Source of the DNA: CAVZTX01 sp963778375
GTDB taxonomy: Bacteria > Chloroflexota > Ktedonobacteria > Ktedonobacterales > Ktedonobacteraceae
Reading direction: 5' to 3'
DNA: 64,000 nt
NCBI GenBank assembly: GCA_963778375.1
Contig: CAVZTX010000031.1
Span: 1 to 64,000 of the forward strand
Shown: in pieces, positions 1-8,673 of the stretch
Position numbering within the stretch: the stretch's first letter is position 1
How the letters are laid out: every line of letters begins with the position of its first letter
Made by a program: the position numbers and the translations under genes
The notes under the pieces: generated by a model
What the model saw: the letters and a program-made list of their open reading frames with translations, nothing else
The model's database searches: none
Told to the model about the DNA's origin: nothing

Positions 1-561
1 CGTTCGGTCGAGCCAATGACCAGGAGATTTCCACTGGAGGAGAGACTGTGCCCCAGAATGATGCTGGCGGATTGATAGGCTTGTCGCGGAGGAACAAGCT
101 TGCCATCGGAGAAACTCCAGAAGATACACTGTGAAGCCCTCAGACGTTGCGGCCATGAACGTGAGGAGATTCCCTGTACGGCTAATGCGCAAGCCAAAAC
201 GGGCATACGGTGGCATCTGGGGATAACATTCTCTAAGCACACCTCCCTCAAATGGCAGACGCACAAAATGCCCAACCTCCTTGCCTTCTTTCTCATCATG
301 ATAGTACACGTAACGCCCGTCGGGCGAGAGCGTGCCGAAAAGTTGACCCTGCGGGCGATCGGTTACCTGCGTCAAGGTGCTTGTCGGCACATCCCAGGCA
401 TAGAGTTGGACGATTCCTGAGACGATTGCTTGCGACGAGGCCCCGTGTCGGCTCCTCAGCGGCAATCATTGTCAGATGCTAGTAGCACGAAAACGTTGTT
501 TCCAGGGAGCTGGTAGTCTACACGAAGTTTCTTTGAGCATATTCCCTTCCTCTTCTTTCAT
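1..561 (-). pseudogene. 5' part of a decayed S9-family peptidase (beta-propeller), runs off the left edge
   Basis: Reading the minus strand from an ATG at 561 gives pieces in several frames that join into one protein: LPAPWKQRFRATSI, then LTMIAAEEPTRGLVASN, then SGIVQLYAWDVPTSTL with LSPDGRYVYYHDEKEGKEVG and VRLPFEGG, then FSDGKLVPPRQAYQSAS and LSSSGNLLVIGSTE. This is the N-terminal propeller style of prolyl-oligopeptidase (S9) and TolB-like proteins. At least three indels (near 480, 425 and 110) break the frame, and in-frame stops occur at the first. The catalytic hydrolase domain would lie beyond the window edge. Family assignment rests on the SPDGRYVYY-type blades and is good for the fold, weaker for the enzyme. 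Confidence 0.6.
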
Positions 562-580
562 GGTTACTGGGAAAGTGGAG

Positions 581-609
581 ATGCTCTCAGTGTACGATGC
601 TGAGAGCAT
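581..609. repeat. Perfect 10-bp inverted repeat upstream of the peptidase remnant
   Basis: ATGCTCTCAG (581-590) and CTGAGAGCAT (600-609) are exact inverted copies separated by 9 bases. It lies 20 bases upstream of the ATG at 561, so it could be an operator or a 5'-UTR hairpin of that former gene. There is no T-tract on either side, which argues against a terminator. Confidence 0.5.
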
Positions 610-813
610 TCGCTACAAGAAGAGAGCTATGCTTAGCATAGTGTTCGGTTTACTCCTCCATATTGACAGGGTTTCATGCCACAATGCGCTGCTGTACATT
701 TACAAGGAAACATCCACTCGAGCTAAATGCCCACGTTGTTTCCTGGAGTGAAACCCTGACGAGACGTAGGCTCTCCAGACCATCTCGCCTCATGAGGTGA
801 GATGGCGTTTTTC

Positions 814-1603
814 TCATGGTGTTTCGCTTTGTCCCTCCTTTCCCCTCTGCTCGCTTTGCCGGAGTCGCTGGCGAAAGCGGAACGACTCGCCAAGAAATTC
901 GAGGATATGCGCGCGGTGCGTGAGCCGGTCCAGCAATGCTGCGGTGAGATGTTCCTCTCCCATCACGGAATTCCAGTCGCCAAATTTGAGATTGGAGGTA
1001 ATGATGATCGCGCTGCGTTCGTAGAGCGCTGAGCAAAGTTGGAAGAGGAGATTGGCCCCATCACGACTGAAAGGGATGAAGCCAAATTCATCCAGGACCA
1101 GCAGATCGTGCTTACAGATTCCAGCCATGAAGCGAGAAAGTTTCAATTCCTGTTGGGCAGAGAGCAGATCGTTGACCAGAGTCGCTACATTGTAGAAGCG
1201 CACCCGCTTGCCCTGCCGACAGGCGGCTAAAGCCAATCCTGTCGCCACATGTGACTTGCCCAAGTCCGGGATTCCCAATCATGAGAATGGGTTCAGCTTG
1301 TGTGATGTAGCCACCCTGAGCCAGCTCCAACACCCGTGTTTTCGATACCCCTTGCACACAACTCCAGTCGAACTGGGACAACTCTTTGAGCACCGGAAGC
1401 TTCGCCTGGGCAATGGAGCGTTCTACCCGATTGGCATCCCGCTGAGCGATTTCCGCCTCGCAGAGCGCAAACAAGTAGCGCTCGCAGGAGAGGCCAGTGC
1501 GTGCTGCGTCTTGGGCAAAGGCCGCGTAATTGTGAGCGAACGTCGGCAGTCTCAGTTGCCGGAGATAGGTTTCTAACAGGGATTGATGTTGCATCATACT
1601 CAT
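814..1603 (-). pseudogene. istB: IS21 helper ATPase IstB, frameshifted in the Walker A loop
   Basis: The start is the ATG at 1603 behind AAGGAG (MSMMQHQSLLETYLRQLRLP). The protein follows the IstB pattern: an N-terminal helical part, a P-loop, then LLVLDEFGFIP (Walker B), IIITSN (sensor I) and LLDRLTHRAHI. The P-loop reads GNPGLG and then loses frame at a CCC run (1259-1261). Dropping one base there restores GNPGLGKSHVATGLALAACR and joins the two halves. IstB is the DnaA-like ATPase that helps IstA assemble on target DNA. With the shift the ATPase is dead. Confidence 0.85.
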
Positions 1604-1609
1604 GGAGCT

Positions 1610-3134
1610 TCTCCTTACCCAGATGATCGTCAACAATTGCTCGTACTGACGCAGGTCGATGGGTTGGGTGCCCAACCGCTTGCAAGTGCGGATGCTCGGT
1701 CAGCTCCAGGCTGGTGGGAGCTTCATCGGAAGAGGTGAGCTGATGCAAGCAATGCAGCACCCCATCCAGGTGCGGACAGCCGTAGGAGAGTGCCTGCTCA
1801 ATGGCTTGTTGCACGAGGTGGGCTGGGTAATCCTCATGCAGGCGAAGCACGCGCACAAACTCTTGGACACCGCGTCCCCCTTCTGGCCATCTCTCGCGCA
1901 GCCCCCGCAACATCCGATGGTAACTCTCTGGCCAGCCTGCTCTCCATTTTTTCAGAGGTCTGGCATAGTCGAAGGCACCTGGGCGCATCTCCAGCAAAGC
2001 GAGGTAATGAGAGGCTCGAAGAGATCCTGTTCGCGTTCGTAGCAACGGGGGTGGCGGGCCAGCAGCGTGGTGCCATCCAGGATCTCCAGGTGGAAGGGGT
2101 AGGCTTTCACGATCACATCCTGCCTGGCCCGGTTGACTGGCACCGAGTAACGGTTCGTCTCATAGGTCACCAAACTGTACCCATTGAGTCGGGCACTTGT
2201 CGTCGCACAACAATCGTAGGCAAAAGGCGGAAGGCTGCGCAGGTGTGGGCGTTCATGCTCCCACATCTGTCCAATGGTTGAGACCTGCCGACTGACCCGG
2301 CGCTGATCATCTTTGAGACAGGCTTTGAGCAAGTGCAGATTCAGGTCCTCAAACGAGGCCACATCTGGGATGGGCACGAGAAAATTTCTGCGACTAAACC
2401 CAACCGATGCCTCAACACCACCTTTCTCCCACCCAGCAGCAGGCTGGCAGAAATGGCTCTCGAACAAGTAATACGAGCGAAAGGACACAAATGTCTGATT
2501 CTCTCGCCGTCCTTTCCCTCGCGCCATCACCTGGACGGCTGTCGAGAGGTTATCATAGCTGATCCGCCAAGGCACGCCCCCAAAATGCTCAAATGCGCAA
2601 GTGTGCCCGTAGAAGAAGCTCTCTTGCTTCTGGCTCGGAAAAGCCATGACATAGCGCCGTCTGCTGTGAGACAACCACATGACAAAGATCTGCACCGTTT
2701 GCCTGACCCCGGCGATGATCGCGATGGCCTCCCCCAGTCCACCTGGGCATCTTTGCCTGGTTCAAATTCCAGAGGCAGAAAGAGCGCGGGGGCTCGGTGG
2801 TTCTTGTTCCACTGGGTGAAGTGCAAGCGCACCCGCGACTCACTGCCCTGGTAGCCCTCCGCTTGGAGGAGTTCAAAGATCTTGTGAGAAGTGTACTGTT
2901 GCTTGCGGGGAAGATGGTCATTTTGGGCGAGCAGTGCATCAGCTCGCGCCTGGAAGGGACCGAAGATCGGCGCAGCTTTCGGTTTGCTGAGTCGGTAGGG
3001 CTGAGGCGGCGCATTCTCACCGCCTTGTCAATGGTTTTGCGGGAGTGCCCTTGTTCGCGAGCAATCTGCCTCTTGCTTTTCCGGTCGAGGTAGTAAGCTC
3101 TGCGAATGGCTTCTCGTTCTTCCACGGTAATCAT
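1610..3134 (-). pseudogene. istA: IS21 transposase IstA, multiple frameshifts
   Basis: An ATG at 3134 with GGAG upstream starts MITVEEREAIRRAYYLDRKS, an HTH region (KRQIAREQGHSRKTIDKAVR) typical of IstA. The sequence then continues in other frames: LPLEFEPGKDAQVDWG holds the first catalytic Asp of the DDE core, AFPSQKQESFFYGHTCAFEHF and VPWRISYDNLSTAV the second Asp, and HFCQPAAGWEKGGVE the Glu. The C-terminal IstA region follows near 2040-1640. At least three frame changes are needed to read it through (near 2990, 2750 and 2000), so it is a pseudogene. Its stop overlaps the istB leader, as is usual in the family. Confidence 0.85.
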
Positions 3135-3200
3135 CTCCAATTCTCCTATCGCTAAAGTGCTTGTGGTGCTCACCCTAACGATAGCAGAAAACAACGGGAA

Positions 3201-3313
3201 GTGGCTCCCTTTTTGATTGTCAAAGGTGCCATTGGCCCCCAAATGTGATTGGCAACAAATTTGGTATTGGCCCCCAAATCTTGTTGTCAAAGAGGGAGAT
3301 ACTGGCTCCCTTT
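3201..3313. repeat. Tandem terminal repeats at the right end of the IS21-like element
   Basis: GTGGCTCCCTTT (3201-3212) recurs as CTGGCTCCCTTT (3302-3313). ATTGGCCCCCAAAT occurs at 3231-3244 and 3266-3279. TTGTCAAA follows the same pattern. Multiple short terminal repeats are normal IstA binding sites at IS21 ends. Confidence 0.65.
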
Positions 3314-3369
3314 AAGTTTATCGTAAACAATATACCTTACCAATTTGAATTGCTTACAGGAGAACCATC

Positions 3370-4179
3370 ATGCAAACAACAAGGGATATGAGAAATGATG
3401 ATCCTGTCGTGCGTCCCGCTCTTGTGAATTCAAGAGCTATTCCACCGCTTACTCATCGTGAGGCAGTAAATATGGCAAAGCTCGAATTTGAGCGTTTTCT
3501 AGCACTCCTGACCTCTTTTTCAGACGATGATTGGGAGAAACCAACAGCCTGCACTCTATGGAATGTCCGACAATTGGTTGCTCATGTGACAGGTGCTTGC
3601 GCTTCCTATGCGCACTGGTCGCAGTTCAAGCGCCAGGGCAATCCAAAGGTTCAAAGGCCATACCGAGCGAGAGGCCTCTCGTTCCTTGATAGCATGAACC
3701 AGATCCAGGTCGATGACCGCGCTTCCTCCAGCCCCGCAGCGTTGATCAACGAACTGCAAAGGGTGGGACCTCACGCTCTTGCTACACGAGCGCGAATTCC
3801 TGGGTTAGTGCGTGCTCTTCGTGTGCCATTACCAGCACTTGGTGGGATTGTGCCTATCGGCTACTTGACCGATCTGATCTACACACGTGATATGTGGATG
3901 CACCGGCTTGATCTATGTCGAGCGACGGGGCATGAGATGGCCATGACGCCAGAGCATGATGGACGCATTGTAGCGCTTGTGATGCGTGACCTGGAGAAGA
4001 AGCTTGTTGCAAAGCTGCGAACAACATCAGTTGTGTACCATCTTTCAGGAAATATTGGCGGAATGTGGCTACTCGGCGCAAAGTCATCCCCTGCGGCAAC
4101 GATACATCTCGATGTGCTGGATTTCAATCTGCTGGCATCAGGGCGACTTACCCAGAGGAGGCGGAGTCTCATGCGTTGA
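3370..4179 (+). CDS. Maleylpyruvate isomerase/mycothiol-dependent DinB-fold family protein, C-terminus shifted
   Basis: ATG at 3370 with AGGAGA seven bases upstream. Residues about 35-75 carry the MDMPI-type N-terminal signature (FSDDDWEKPTACTLWNVRQL followed by VAHVTGACASYAHW), a four-helix DinB fold that usually binds a metal through His residues. A mid-region YTRDMWMHRLDLCRATG fits the same family. Family members include thiol-dependent isomerases and S-transferases; the actual substrate cannot be told. The last residues look wrong. One missing C in the CCC run near 4151 would restore PEEAESHALIEGNSALACEV and a stop at 4236-4238, about 20 residues later. It sits directly upstream of the cupin gene, probably in one transcript. 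Confidence 0.75.
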   Translation: MQTTRDMRNDDPVVRPALVNSRAIPPLTHREAVNMAKLEFERFLALLTSFSDDDWEKPTACTLWNVRQLVAHVTGACASYAHWSQFKRQGNPKVQRPYRARGLSFLDSMNQIQVDDRASSSPAALINELQRVGPHALATRARIPGLVRALRVPLPALGGIVPIGYLTDLIYTRDMWMHRLDLCRATGHEMAMTPEHDGRIVALVMRDLEKKLVAKLRTTSVVYHLSGNIGGMWLLGAKSSPAATIHLDVLDFNLLASGRLTQRRRSLMR

Positions 4180-4257
4180 TAGAGGGTAATAGCGCTCTTG
4201 CATGCGAAGTTCTCAATCGTACTAGCGTTCCCTACTAACAAATAAGGAGAGTTGATC

Positions 4258-4759
4258 ATGATAGAAGTGTTTTATTCGGGGAAAACAGAAGAAGTAACAT
4301 CCGTGCATCTCGTAGGCCTTGGAGTGATCTTCAGGCTTGAGGGTCAAGCAACCGGGGGAAAATTCTCAATCGTTGAGCATCCTATTGAGCCTGGGACGCT
4401 GGTTCCACCACGTACGCACAGCCGGAGGATGAATATTCCTATGTGCTCGAAGGTGAAGTTGGAGTGAAGGTAGGGGACCAGGAATTTCTGGCAACAGTAG
4501 GAGATATTATCGTCAAGCCTCGCGGAGTGTCTCATACCTTCTGGAATCCTGGCCCACGACCAGCCCGCCTGCTTGAGATTATTGCTCCTGCTGAATTCGA
4601 GAGCTACTTCGAGGAGATGGCTCGTGTTCTTGCAATGCGGGTGGCCCTCCCGATGAGGAGCAGGTGGACAGCATTGCTGAGAAGTATGGTATGACGTACC
4701 AGATGGAACAAATACCTACGCTGGCGGCGAAATATCACTTACACGATCCGAGGGCATAA
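4258..4759 (+). pseudogene. Small cupin-domain protein, two single-base frameshifts
   Basis: ATG at 4258 sits seven bases after AAGGAGA. The protein reads MIEVFYSGKTEEV, GGKFSIVEHPIEPGTLVPPR, then (after one missing base near 4425) EDEYSYVLEGEVGVKVGDQE, GDIIVKPRGVSHTFWN and PARLLEIIAPAEFESYFEEM, then (after a missing A near 4635) AGGPPDEEQVDSIAEKYGMT and a stop at 4757-4759. This is a single-domain cupin with both conserved motifs (E..YVLEGE and the PRGVSHTFWN His motif). Cupins of this type bind a metal and may be dioxygenases or sugar/quercetin-type enzymes; no substrate is implied. Both lesions are one-base losses in short runs, so sequence error is possible. Confidence 0.75.
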
Positions 4760-4782
4760 GGAAAAAAAGAGAATGATGAAGG

Positions 4783-4817
4783 CGTTTGGGGAAAACTCGT
4801 ATGTGTTTCCCCAAACG
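4783..4817. terminator. Hairpin between the cupin and nrdJ (convergent)
   Basis: CGTTTGGGGAAA (4783-4794) pairs perfectly with TTTCCCCAAACG (4806-4817) around an 11-base loop. It lies between two convergent genes and could end transcription from both sides, although the T-tracts are poor. Confidence 0.6.
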
Positions 4818-4869
4818 TTGGTCCTATTGACCTAGATTGGCACTAGAAGATGATTTAGCTAAACCGAAC

Positions 4870-7800
4870 TTAACACTCGCTATGCCCACAGTTATAGCAC
4901 TTCCGGCAACCCTCTTCGTAAACCATCGTGTTACAGCCGCACTGAGGACAGAGATTGCCGGTCACGCTCAAATGGCTCAAACTCAACGCGCTTGAATTCG
5001 CACCATCGGAATGCGCCCCATTTCCGTGGCTATTGCCAGTATCTGAGCTGTTCGTGCTCTCAGAAGGAGTCGTCTGTTTCTCCGCCTCTTGTTTCTCAAG
5101 CGAGTCGATGTGTAGTTCAAGGGCACGCGCAACTGCGTCGGGCAGCGAACGTATCTGCTGCTGACCAAAGCCGATGGAGCGGCTGCCCGCAATACTGCGC
5201 AACTGGTCGGCAATCTCTCTCGTACGATCAGTTTGTGAGAGTGGGCTAAGCACGCGCAGGTTGAGCGAGATCACACGGCCTAATGCCTCCGCTAGGGCCA
5301 TAATATCACTACCTGCCTTACCGACATTGATGAAGACCTCAAATGGCCCATGTTCGTCGCTGTTAATCGTGATATTGACCTTGCCCTCCGGAGCACTCAT
5401 ATGGCGGGTGTAACCGTGTAGTACGGCTGGTACAGGCTTAATACCCTGCTGAATGGAGGTAACCGGCTCCATCATCAGCGCTTGCTGTGCCTGTTGTTCT
5501 GACTGCTCCGGCTTCTTCTCCTCGATGTGCGAGAGCACGCCTACACGCGAGCCATCGCGCATATACGTGATGCCCTTACAACCGAGTTCGTAAGCCAGGC
5601 GATAGAGCGTTTGTACATCTTCGACGGTATGGTTGTTTGGCGCGTTGACCGTCTTGCTGATGCTCGAATCGGTATACTTCTGGATGGTTGCCTGCACGCG
5701 AACATGTTCCTCTGGCGTCAGATCATTCGCCGCGACGAAGTACTTCGGCGTTGGCTCGTTGGGATGTTCATCGCGCCAGGCCTGGAGCAATGGATGGTAC
5801 AGGATGTGCTCACCCGTTCTGTCACGGCGCACCATCGCGAAATCATACACTGGTTCGATACCCGAACTGACTCCTGAGAGCAGGCTGGTCGTACCCGTTG
5901 GTGCCTGCGTCAACAGTACAGCATTGCGGATGCCTTGCTTCTGAATCTTGTCCTGAATAGCATGTGGCAGACGCTGGATGAACTGTCCCTGCATATATTT
6001 GTCGCGATCAAAGTGCGCAAATGTCCCTTTCTCGGCGGCATTATCTGCTGAAGCCTCATATGCAGCGTCTCGAATTGTAGTGTAGATGCGCTCAATAACC
6101 GGAAGTGACTCGTCGCTGCCATATGCCACCTGCATCTTAATTAGTGCGTCGGCCAATCCCATCGTCCCTAAACCAGTACGACGTGTGCCAAGCTGAGCCA
6201 CTCGGTTCTCTTCAATGAAGTACTCGTTCGCATCAACAACGTTGTCCAGGAAGCGCATGGCTACTTTGCTCATCTCGGCCAGACGATCCCAGTCCATCTT
6301 TCCGTCCTTGACGAAGGCGGAGAGATTTAATGCACCTAAATTACACACGCCGTAAGGAGGCAGGCCTTGCTCGCCGCAATCTAAAGAACAGTAACCGTTT
6401 GTGATCCAGGTGAGCGTGTCAGGCTCATAGAGGTCAAAGACCTCTTCTTCGCGCTCAGTATCCTGAACCGAAACGACCGATGCTGTCCATGTACCGCCGA
6501 TGTAATGCCAATTTTCGGCGATCTCTTTCAGACGGGCTGCTTTCTGTGGATGGCTTAGGCCAATCTCTGCGTAGAAGCGGGGAATGCCCTCGTTCATGAT
6601 GACTACATCGTACTTCTCGCCCGTGCCATACATTGAGCGGCCATCGTATTCCAGATCCTCATCGCGGGTTGCACGATAAATGCGCCCATGAATGCCGAAC
6701 TGAAGCAGAATCATACGTACCTGTTGTGCCAATTGATATGATGCTGTGTGAAATCGCAGCATCGGATTATCTTGTTTCATAAGCACGCTGCCATCCGTCG
6801 AAAAGAGCCCATCGAGGATTCCAGCCAGGAATTCTTTTTCCATATGCATGAAAGCAGCAGGAATGGTCTTTTGTGGTGCCTTTACATTGGGTGTCATACC
6901 AATACGTACAAGCAAAGATGCCAATTTATAGCATTCTAGCCGCACAGATGCATGCTTAACAGCAACACCACCTTCATGAGCGAACTCTTTTTCTGCAAGT
7001 GTTCGGTGCGTATGGATGTTCATATCCGTCATCAAGCCTGTGAAGGTATCATACCAGCCATCTTCATGAGCGCCAAAGGCTACTTTACATTCATAGGAAT
7101 GACTATTCCTAATTGGCAGTTCACGCAATGTGCCATCGCCTAGCACGGTACCAATGATTAGGCCCAGCTTGCGGTCGTAAAAATCGGCAGTGTTAAGCTC
7201 TCTTTTGGTGATGTACTCCATCGCTTCCCTTGGAAGGCCCTGACGTGGCCCAAAGGACTCATTGGTCACGACCAGGACCTTATCACCCTCAGTCAACTCA
7301 GCGATGGGCACCCACTGATACTTTTTGCCGCGCACGACTTTAAGTTTGTGATCAGTAGTACCTTCTAGATAACCACCGTCGGAAAAATTCACACGATAGA
7401 TGCGCTGAAGACCATTGTTATATATCTTTTCAATGGGCTTTAGTCCGGCTGGCGTGCGAACTTTCATGCCTATTTGCAAATCCCTCGCACACGTATATCC
7501 ATGCTCAGTAGAAACTAGTGTATCGCCCGTAACACATGGATTTACACAGCGAATATCTTCGTAGTACCAGGTATTTGAGAGCTTATTGTAGCGATCCATA
7601 AAGACCATGCCAGGCTCCGCAGACTCCCAAGCTGAAGTGCAGATCAGGTCCCAGAGAGCACGAGCGCGGATCGTCTTCTTGACCTCACCTTGCCATACAA
7701 GGTCCCAGTTCGCATCGTCCTTGACCGCCTGCATGAACTTATCAGATATGCAGACGGAGAGGTTGGCATGCTCAATTTTGCCTGAGGTGCGCTTGACGGT

Positions 7801-8403
7801 GATGAACTCTTCGATGTCGGGGTGGTTGTCATCGAGCATAAGCATTAACGCGCCCCTTCTTGATCCACCTTGCTGAATCACATCTCCGGTTGCTACCGAA
7901 TAGAGCTGCGCCCAGGAGCATGGGCCTGATGCTGTACCGTTAACTGTTTTGATGTAGGAGCCACGTGGTCGCAATGTCGAAAGATTGATCCCAACACCAC
8001 CGCCGCGTGCCATGATCTCGGTCATTAATTTCAGGTTGTCGAGAATACCCTGGCGGCTATCCTCAGGGCTAGGTATAACATAGCAATTATAGAATGTTAC
8101 CTGGTGCCCGGATCCCGCTCCGGCGAGGATGCGACCGCCCGGCACGAATTGAAAGTTGGAGAGCGCCTCGTAAAAACGCTTTTCCCAGTACGCACGTAGC
8201 TCCTCAGTCGTCTCTACCTCGGCTATACCTCGTGCTACCCTCGCCCATGTTTGTTCTGGATAGAACTCTAATGGTTGCCCACTTGGATCCTTGAGCGAGT
8301 ACCGATCCATAAAAACCTTTTGACGGATCCCCTCGAGCTGCGTCATGTGCTGGGAATCACTACTCTTCTGGGTTTGAGATGCGTGGGGCTGCTGCTCCAA
8401 CAT
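4870..8403 (-). CDS. nrdJ: Adenosylcobalamin-dependent (class II) ribonucleotide reductase with an intein
   Basis: The ATG at 8403 follows AAGGAGAC. The 1177-residue product is a vitamin B12-dependent ribonucleotide reductase that makes deoxyribonucleotides. Visible family features are FVPGGRILAGAG, NCYVIPSPEDSRQGILDNL, GGGVGINLSTLRPRG, GGSRRGALMLMLDDNHPDI, NLSVCISDKF and ESAEPGMVFMDRYN, then NP-C-GEQGLPPYG, CNLGALNLSAF, LTQAPTGTTSLLSGVSSGIE, a TSCPD-type domain (KVNITINSDEHGPFEVFINV) and a C-terminal Cys cluster (CPQCGCNTM, CRKCYNCGHSEC). Residues 290-675 are an intein splitting the catalytic NPCGE motif; the spliced enzyme would be 791 residues. No class I beta-subunit gene is adjacent. Two NrdR-type boxes lie upstream. 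Confidence 0.96.
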   Translation of the reverse strand: MLEQQPHASQTQKSSDSQHMTQLEGIRQKVFMDRYSLKDPSGQPLEFYPEQTWARVARGIAEVETTEELRAYWEKRFYEALSNFQFVPGGRILAGAGSGHQVTFYNCYVIPSPEDSRQGILDNLKLMTEIMARGGGVGINLSTLRPRGSYIKTVNGTASGPCSWAQLYSVATGDVIQQGGSRRGALMLMLDDNHPDIEEFITVKRTSGKIEHANLSVCISDKFMQAVKDDANWDLVWQGEVKKTIRARALWDLICTSAWESAEPGMVFMDRYNKLSNTWYYEDIRCVNPCVTGDTLVSTEHGYTCARDLQIGMKVRTPAGLKPIEKIYNNGLQRIYRVNFSDGGYLEGTTDHKLKVVRGKKYQWVPIAELTEGDKVLVVTNESFGPRQGLPREAMEYITKRELNTADFYDRKLGLIIGTVLGDGTLRELPIRNSHSYECKVAFGAHEDGWYDTFTGLMTDMNIHTHRTLAEKEFAHEGGVAVKHASVRLECYKLASLLVRIGMTPNVKAPQKTIPAAFMHMEKEFLAGILDGLFSTDGSVLMKQDNPMLRFHTASYQLAQQVRMILLQFGIHGRIYRATRDEDLEYDGRSMYGTGEKYDVVIMNEGIPRFYAEIGLSHPQKAARLKEIAENWHYIGGTWTASVVSVQDTEREEEVFDLYEPDTLTWITNGYCSLDCGEQGLPPYGVCNLGALNLSAFVKDGKMDWDRLAEMSKVAMRFLDNVVDANEYFIEENRVAQLGTRRTGLGTMGLADALIKMQVAYGSDESLPVIERIYTTIRDAAYEASADNAAEKGTFAHFDRDKYMQGQFIQRLPHAIQDKIQKQGIRNAVLLTQAPTGTTSLLSGVSSGIEPVYDFAMVRRDRTGEHILYHPLLQAWRDEHPNEPTPKYFVAANDLTPEEHVRVQATIQKYTDSSISKTVNAPNNHTVEDVQTLYRLAYELGCKGITYMRDGSRVGVLSHIEEKKPEQSEQQAQQALMMEPVTSIQQGIKPVPAVLHGYTRHMSAPEGKVNITINSDEHGPFEVFINVGKAGSDIMALAEALGRVISLNLRVLSPLSQTDRTREIADQLRSIAGSRSIGFGQQQIRSLPDAVARALELHIDSLEKQEAEKQTTPSESTNSSDTGNSHGNGAHSDGANSSALSLSHLSVTGNLCPQCGCNTMVYEEGCRKCYNCGHSEC
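6379..7536 (-). other. Intein (386 residues) with LAGLIDADG homing endonuclease inside nrdJ
   Basis: The intein starts with Cys in CVTGDTLVSTEHGYTC (residue 290) and ends ITNGYCSLD before the +1 Cys of CGEQGLPPYG (residue 676). The N-terminal splicing block has the usual C..GDTLV form, and TTDHKLKV supplies the block-B T..H. Two LAGLIDADG-like helices are visible, KLGLIIGTVLGDGTL and LAGILDGLFSTDGSV, both with the catalytic-type Asp, so the endonuclease may be intact. The C-terminal block VFDLYEPDTLTWITNGY is normal, but the last intein residues are Leu-Asp instead of the common His-Asn. Splicing would then need Asp-type chemistry, known for a minority of inteins. Confidence 0.93.
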
Positions 8404-8484
8404 TGCTAGTCTCCTTCTTGTCGAACTACAAAAATATCCTGAGGTACGGTTATACTCTTGATTTTATTTTGACCTCCGCAACAC

Positions 8485-8513
8485 AGTATACTTCGTAAGA
8501 ACGTTAATTTCAA
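8485..8513 (-). promoter_or_regulatory. Sigma-A-type promoter of nrdJ
   Basis: On the minus strand TTGAAA (8513-8508) and TATACT (8490-8485) are separated by exactly 17 bases. It drives transcription towards nrdJ, giving a 5' UTR of about 75 bases. Confidence 0.7.
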
Positions 8514-8521
8514 GGGTTTTG

Positions 8522-8568
8522 GCACAACATATTGTTTTTCTAATCTTTCTCAACACAATATATTGATT
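8522..8568 (-). promoter_or_regulatory. Pair of NrdR-type boxes upstream of nrdJ
   Basis: CACAATATATTGA (8554-8566) and CACAACATATTGTT (8523-8536) match the NrdR consensus core C-A/T-A-T-A-T-A-T-A/T-G; the first has a perfect core (8556-8565), the second one mismatch (8525-8534). The two cores are 31 bp apart, the typical three-turn spacing of NrdR sites, and end just upstream of the nrdJ -35. NrdR represses ribonucleotide reductase genes when (d)ATP is plentiful. Confidence 0.75.
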
Positions 8569-8673
8569 GACGTTGCTATGTGATATGATATGTCTATACT
8601 AATTTAACGACTCAAAAGGTCGTCTCTACGCTCTATCCAGAAGGATATTCTCACCCTTTTATTTGGAGGAATC

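Larger units (their letters stand above)
660..3313 (-). mobile_element. Degenerate IS21-like element (istA + istB remnants)
   Basis: The istA-then-istB order on the minus strand and the repeated terminal motifs at 3201-3313 identify an IS21-family element. Both genes are broken by several indels, so it cannot make its own transposase. The ends are approximate: the right end is placed by the terminal repeats, and I could not match a clear terminal inverted repeat on the left. Confidence 0.75.

Noticed and set aside
8404..8673. Cobalamin riboswitch before the B12-dependent reductase
   Set aside because: No B12-box (GCCACTG) or matching fold; the region is instead occupied by NrdR boxes and a promoter.
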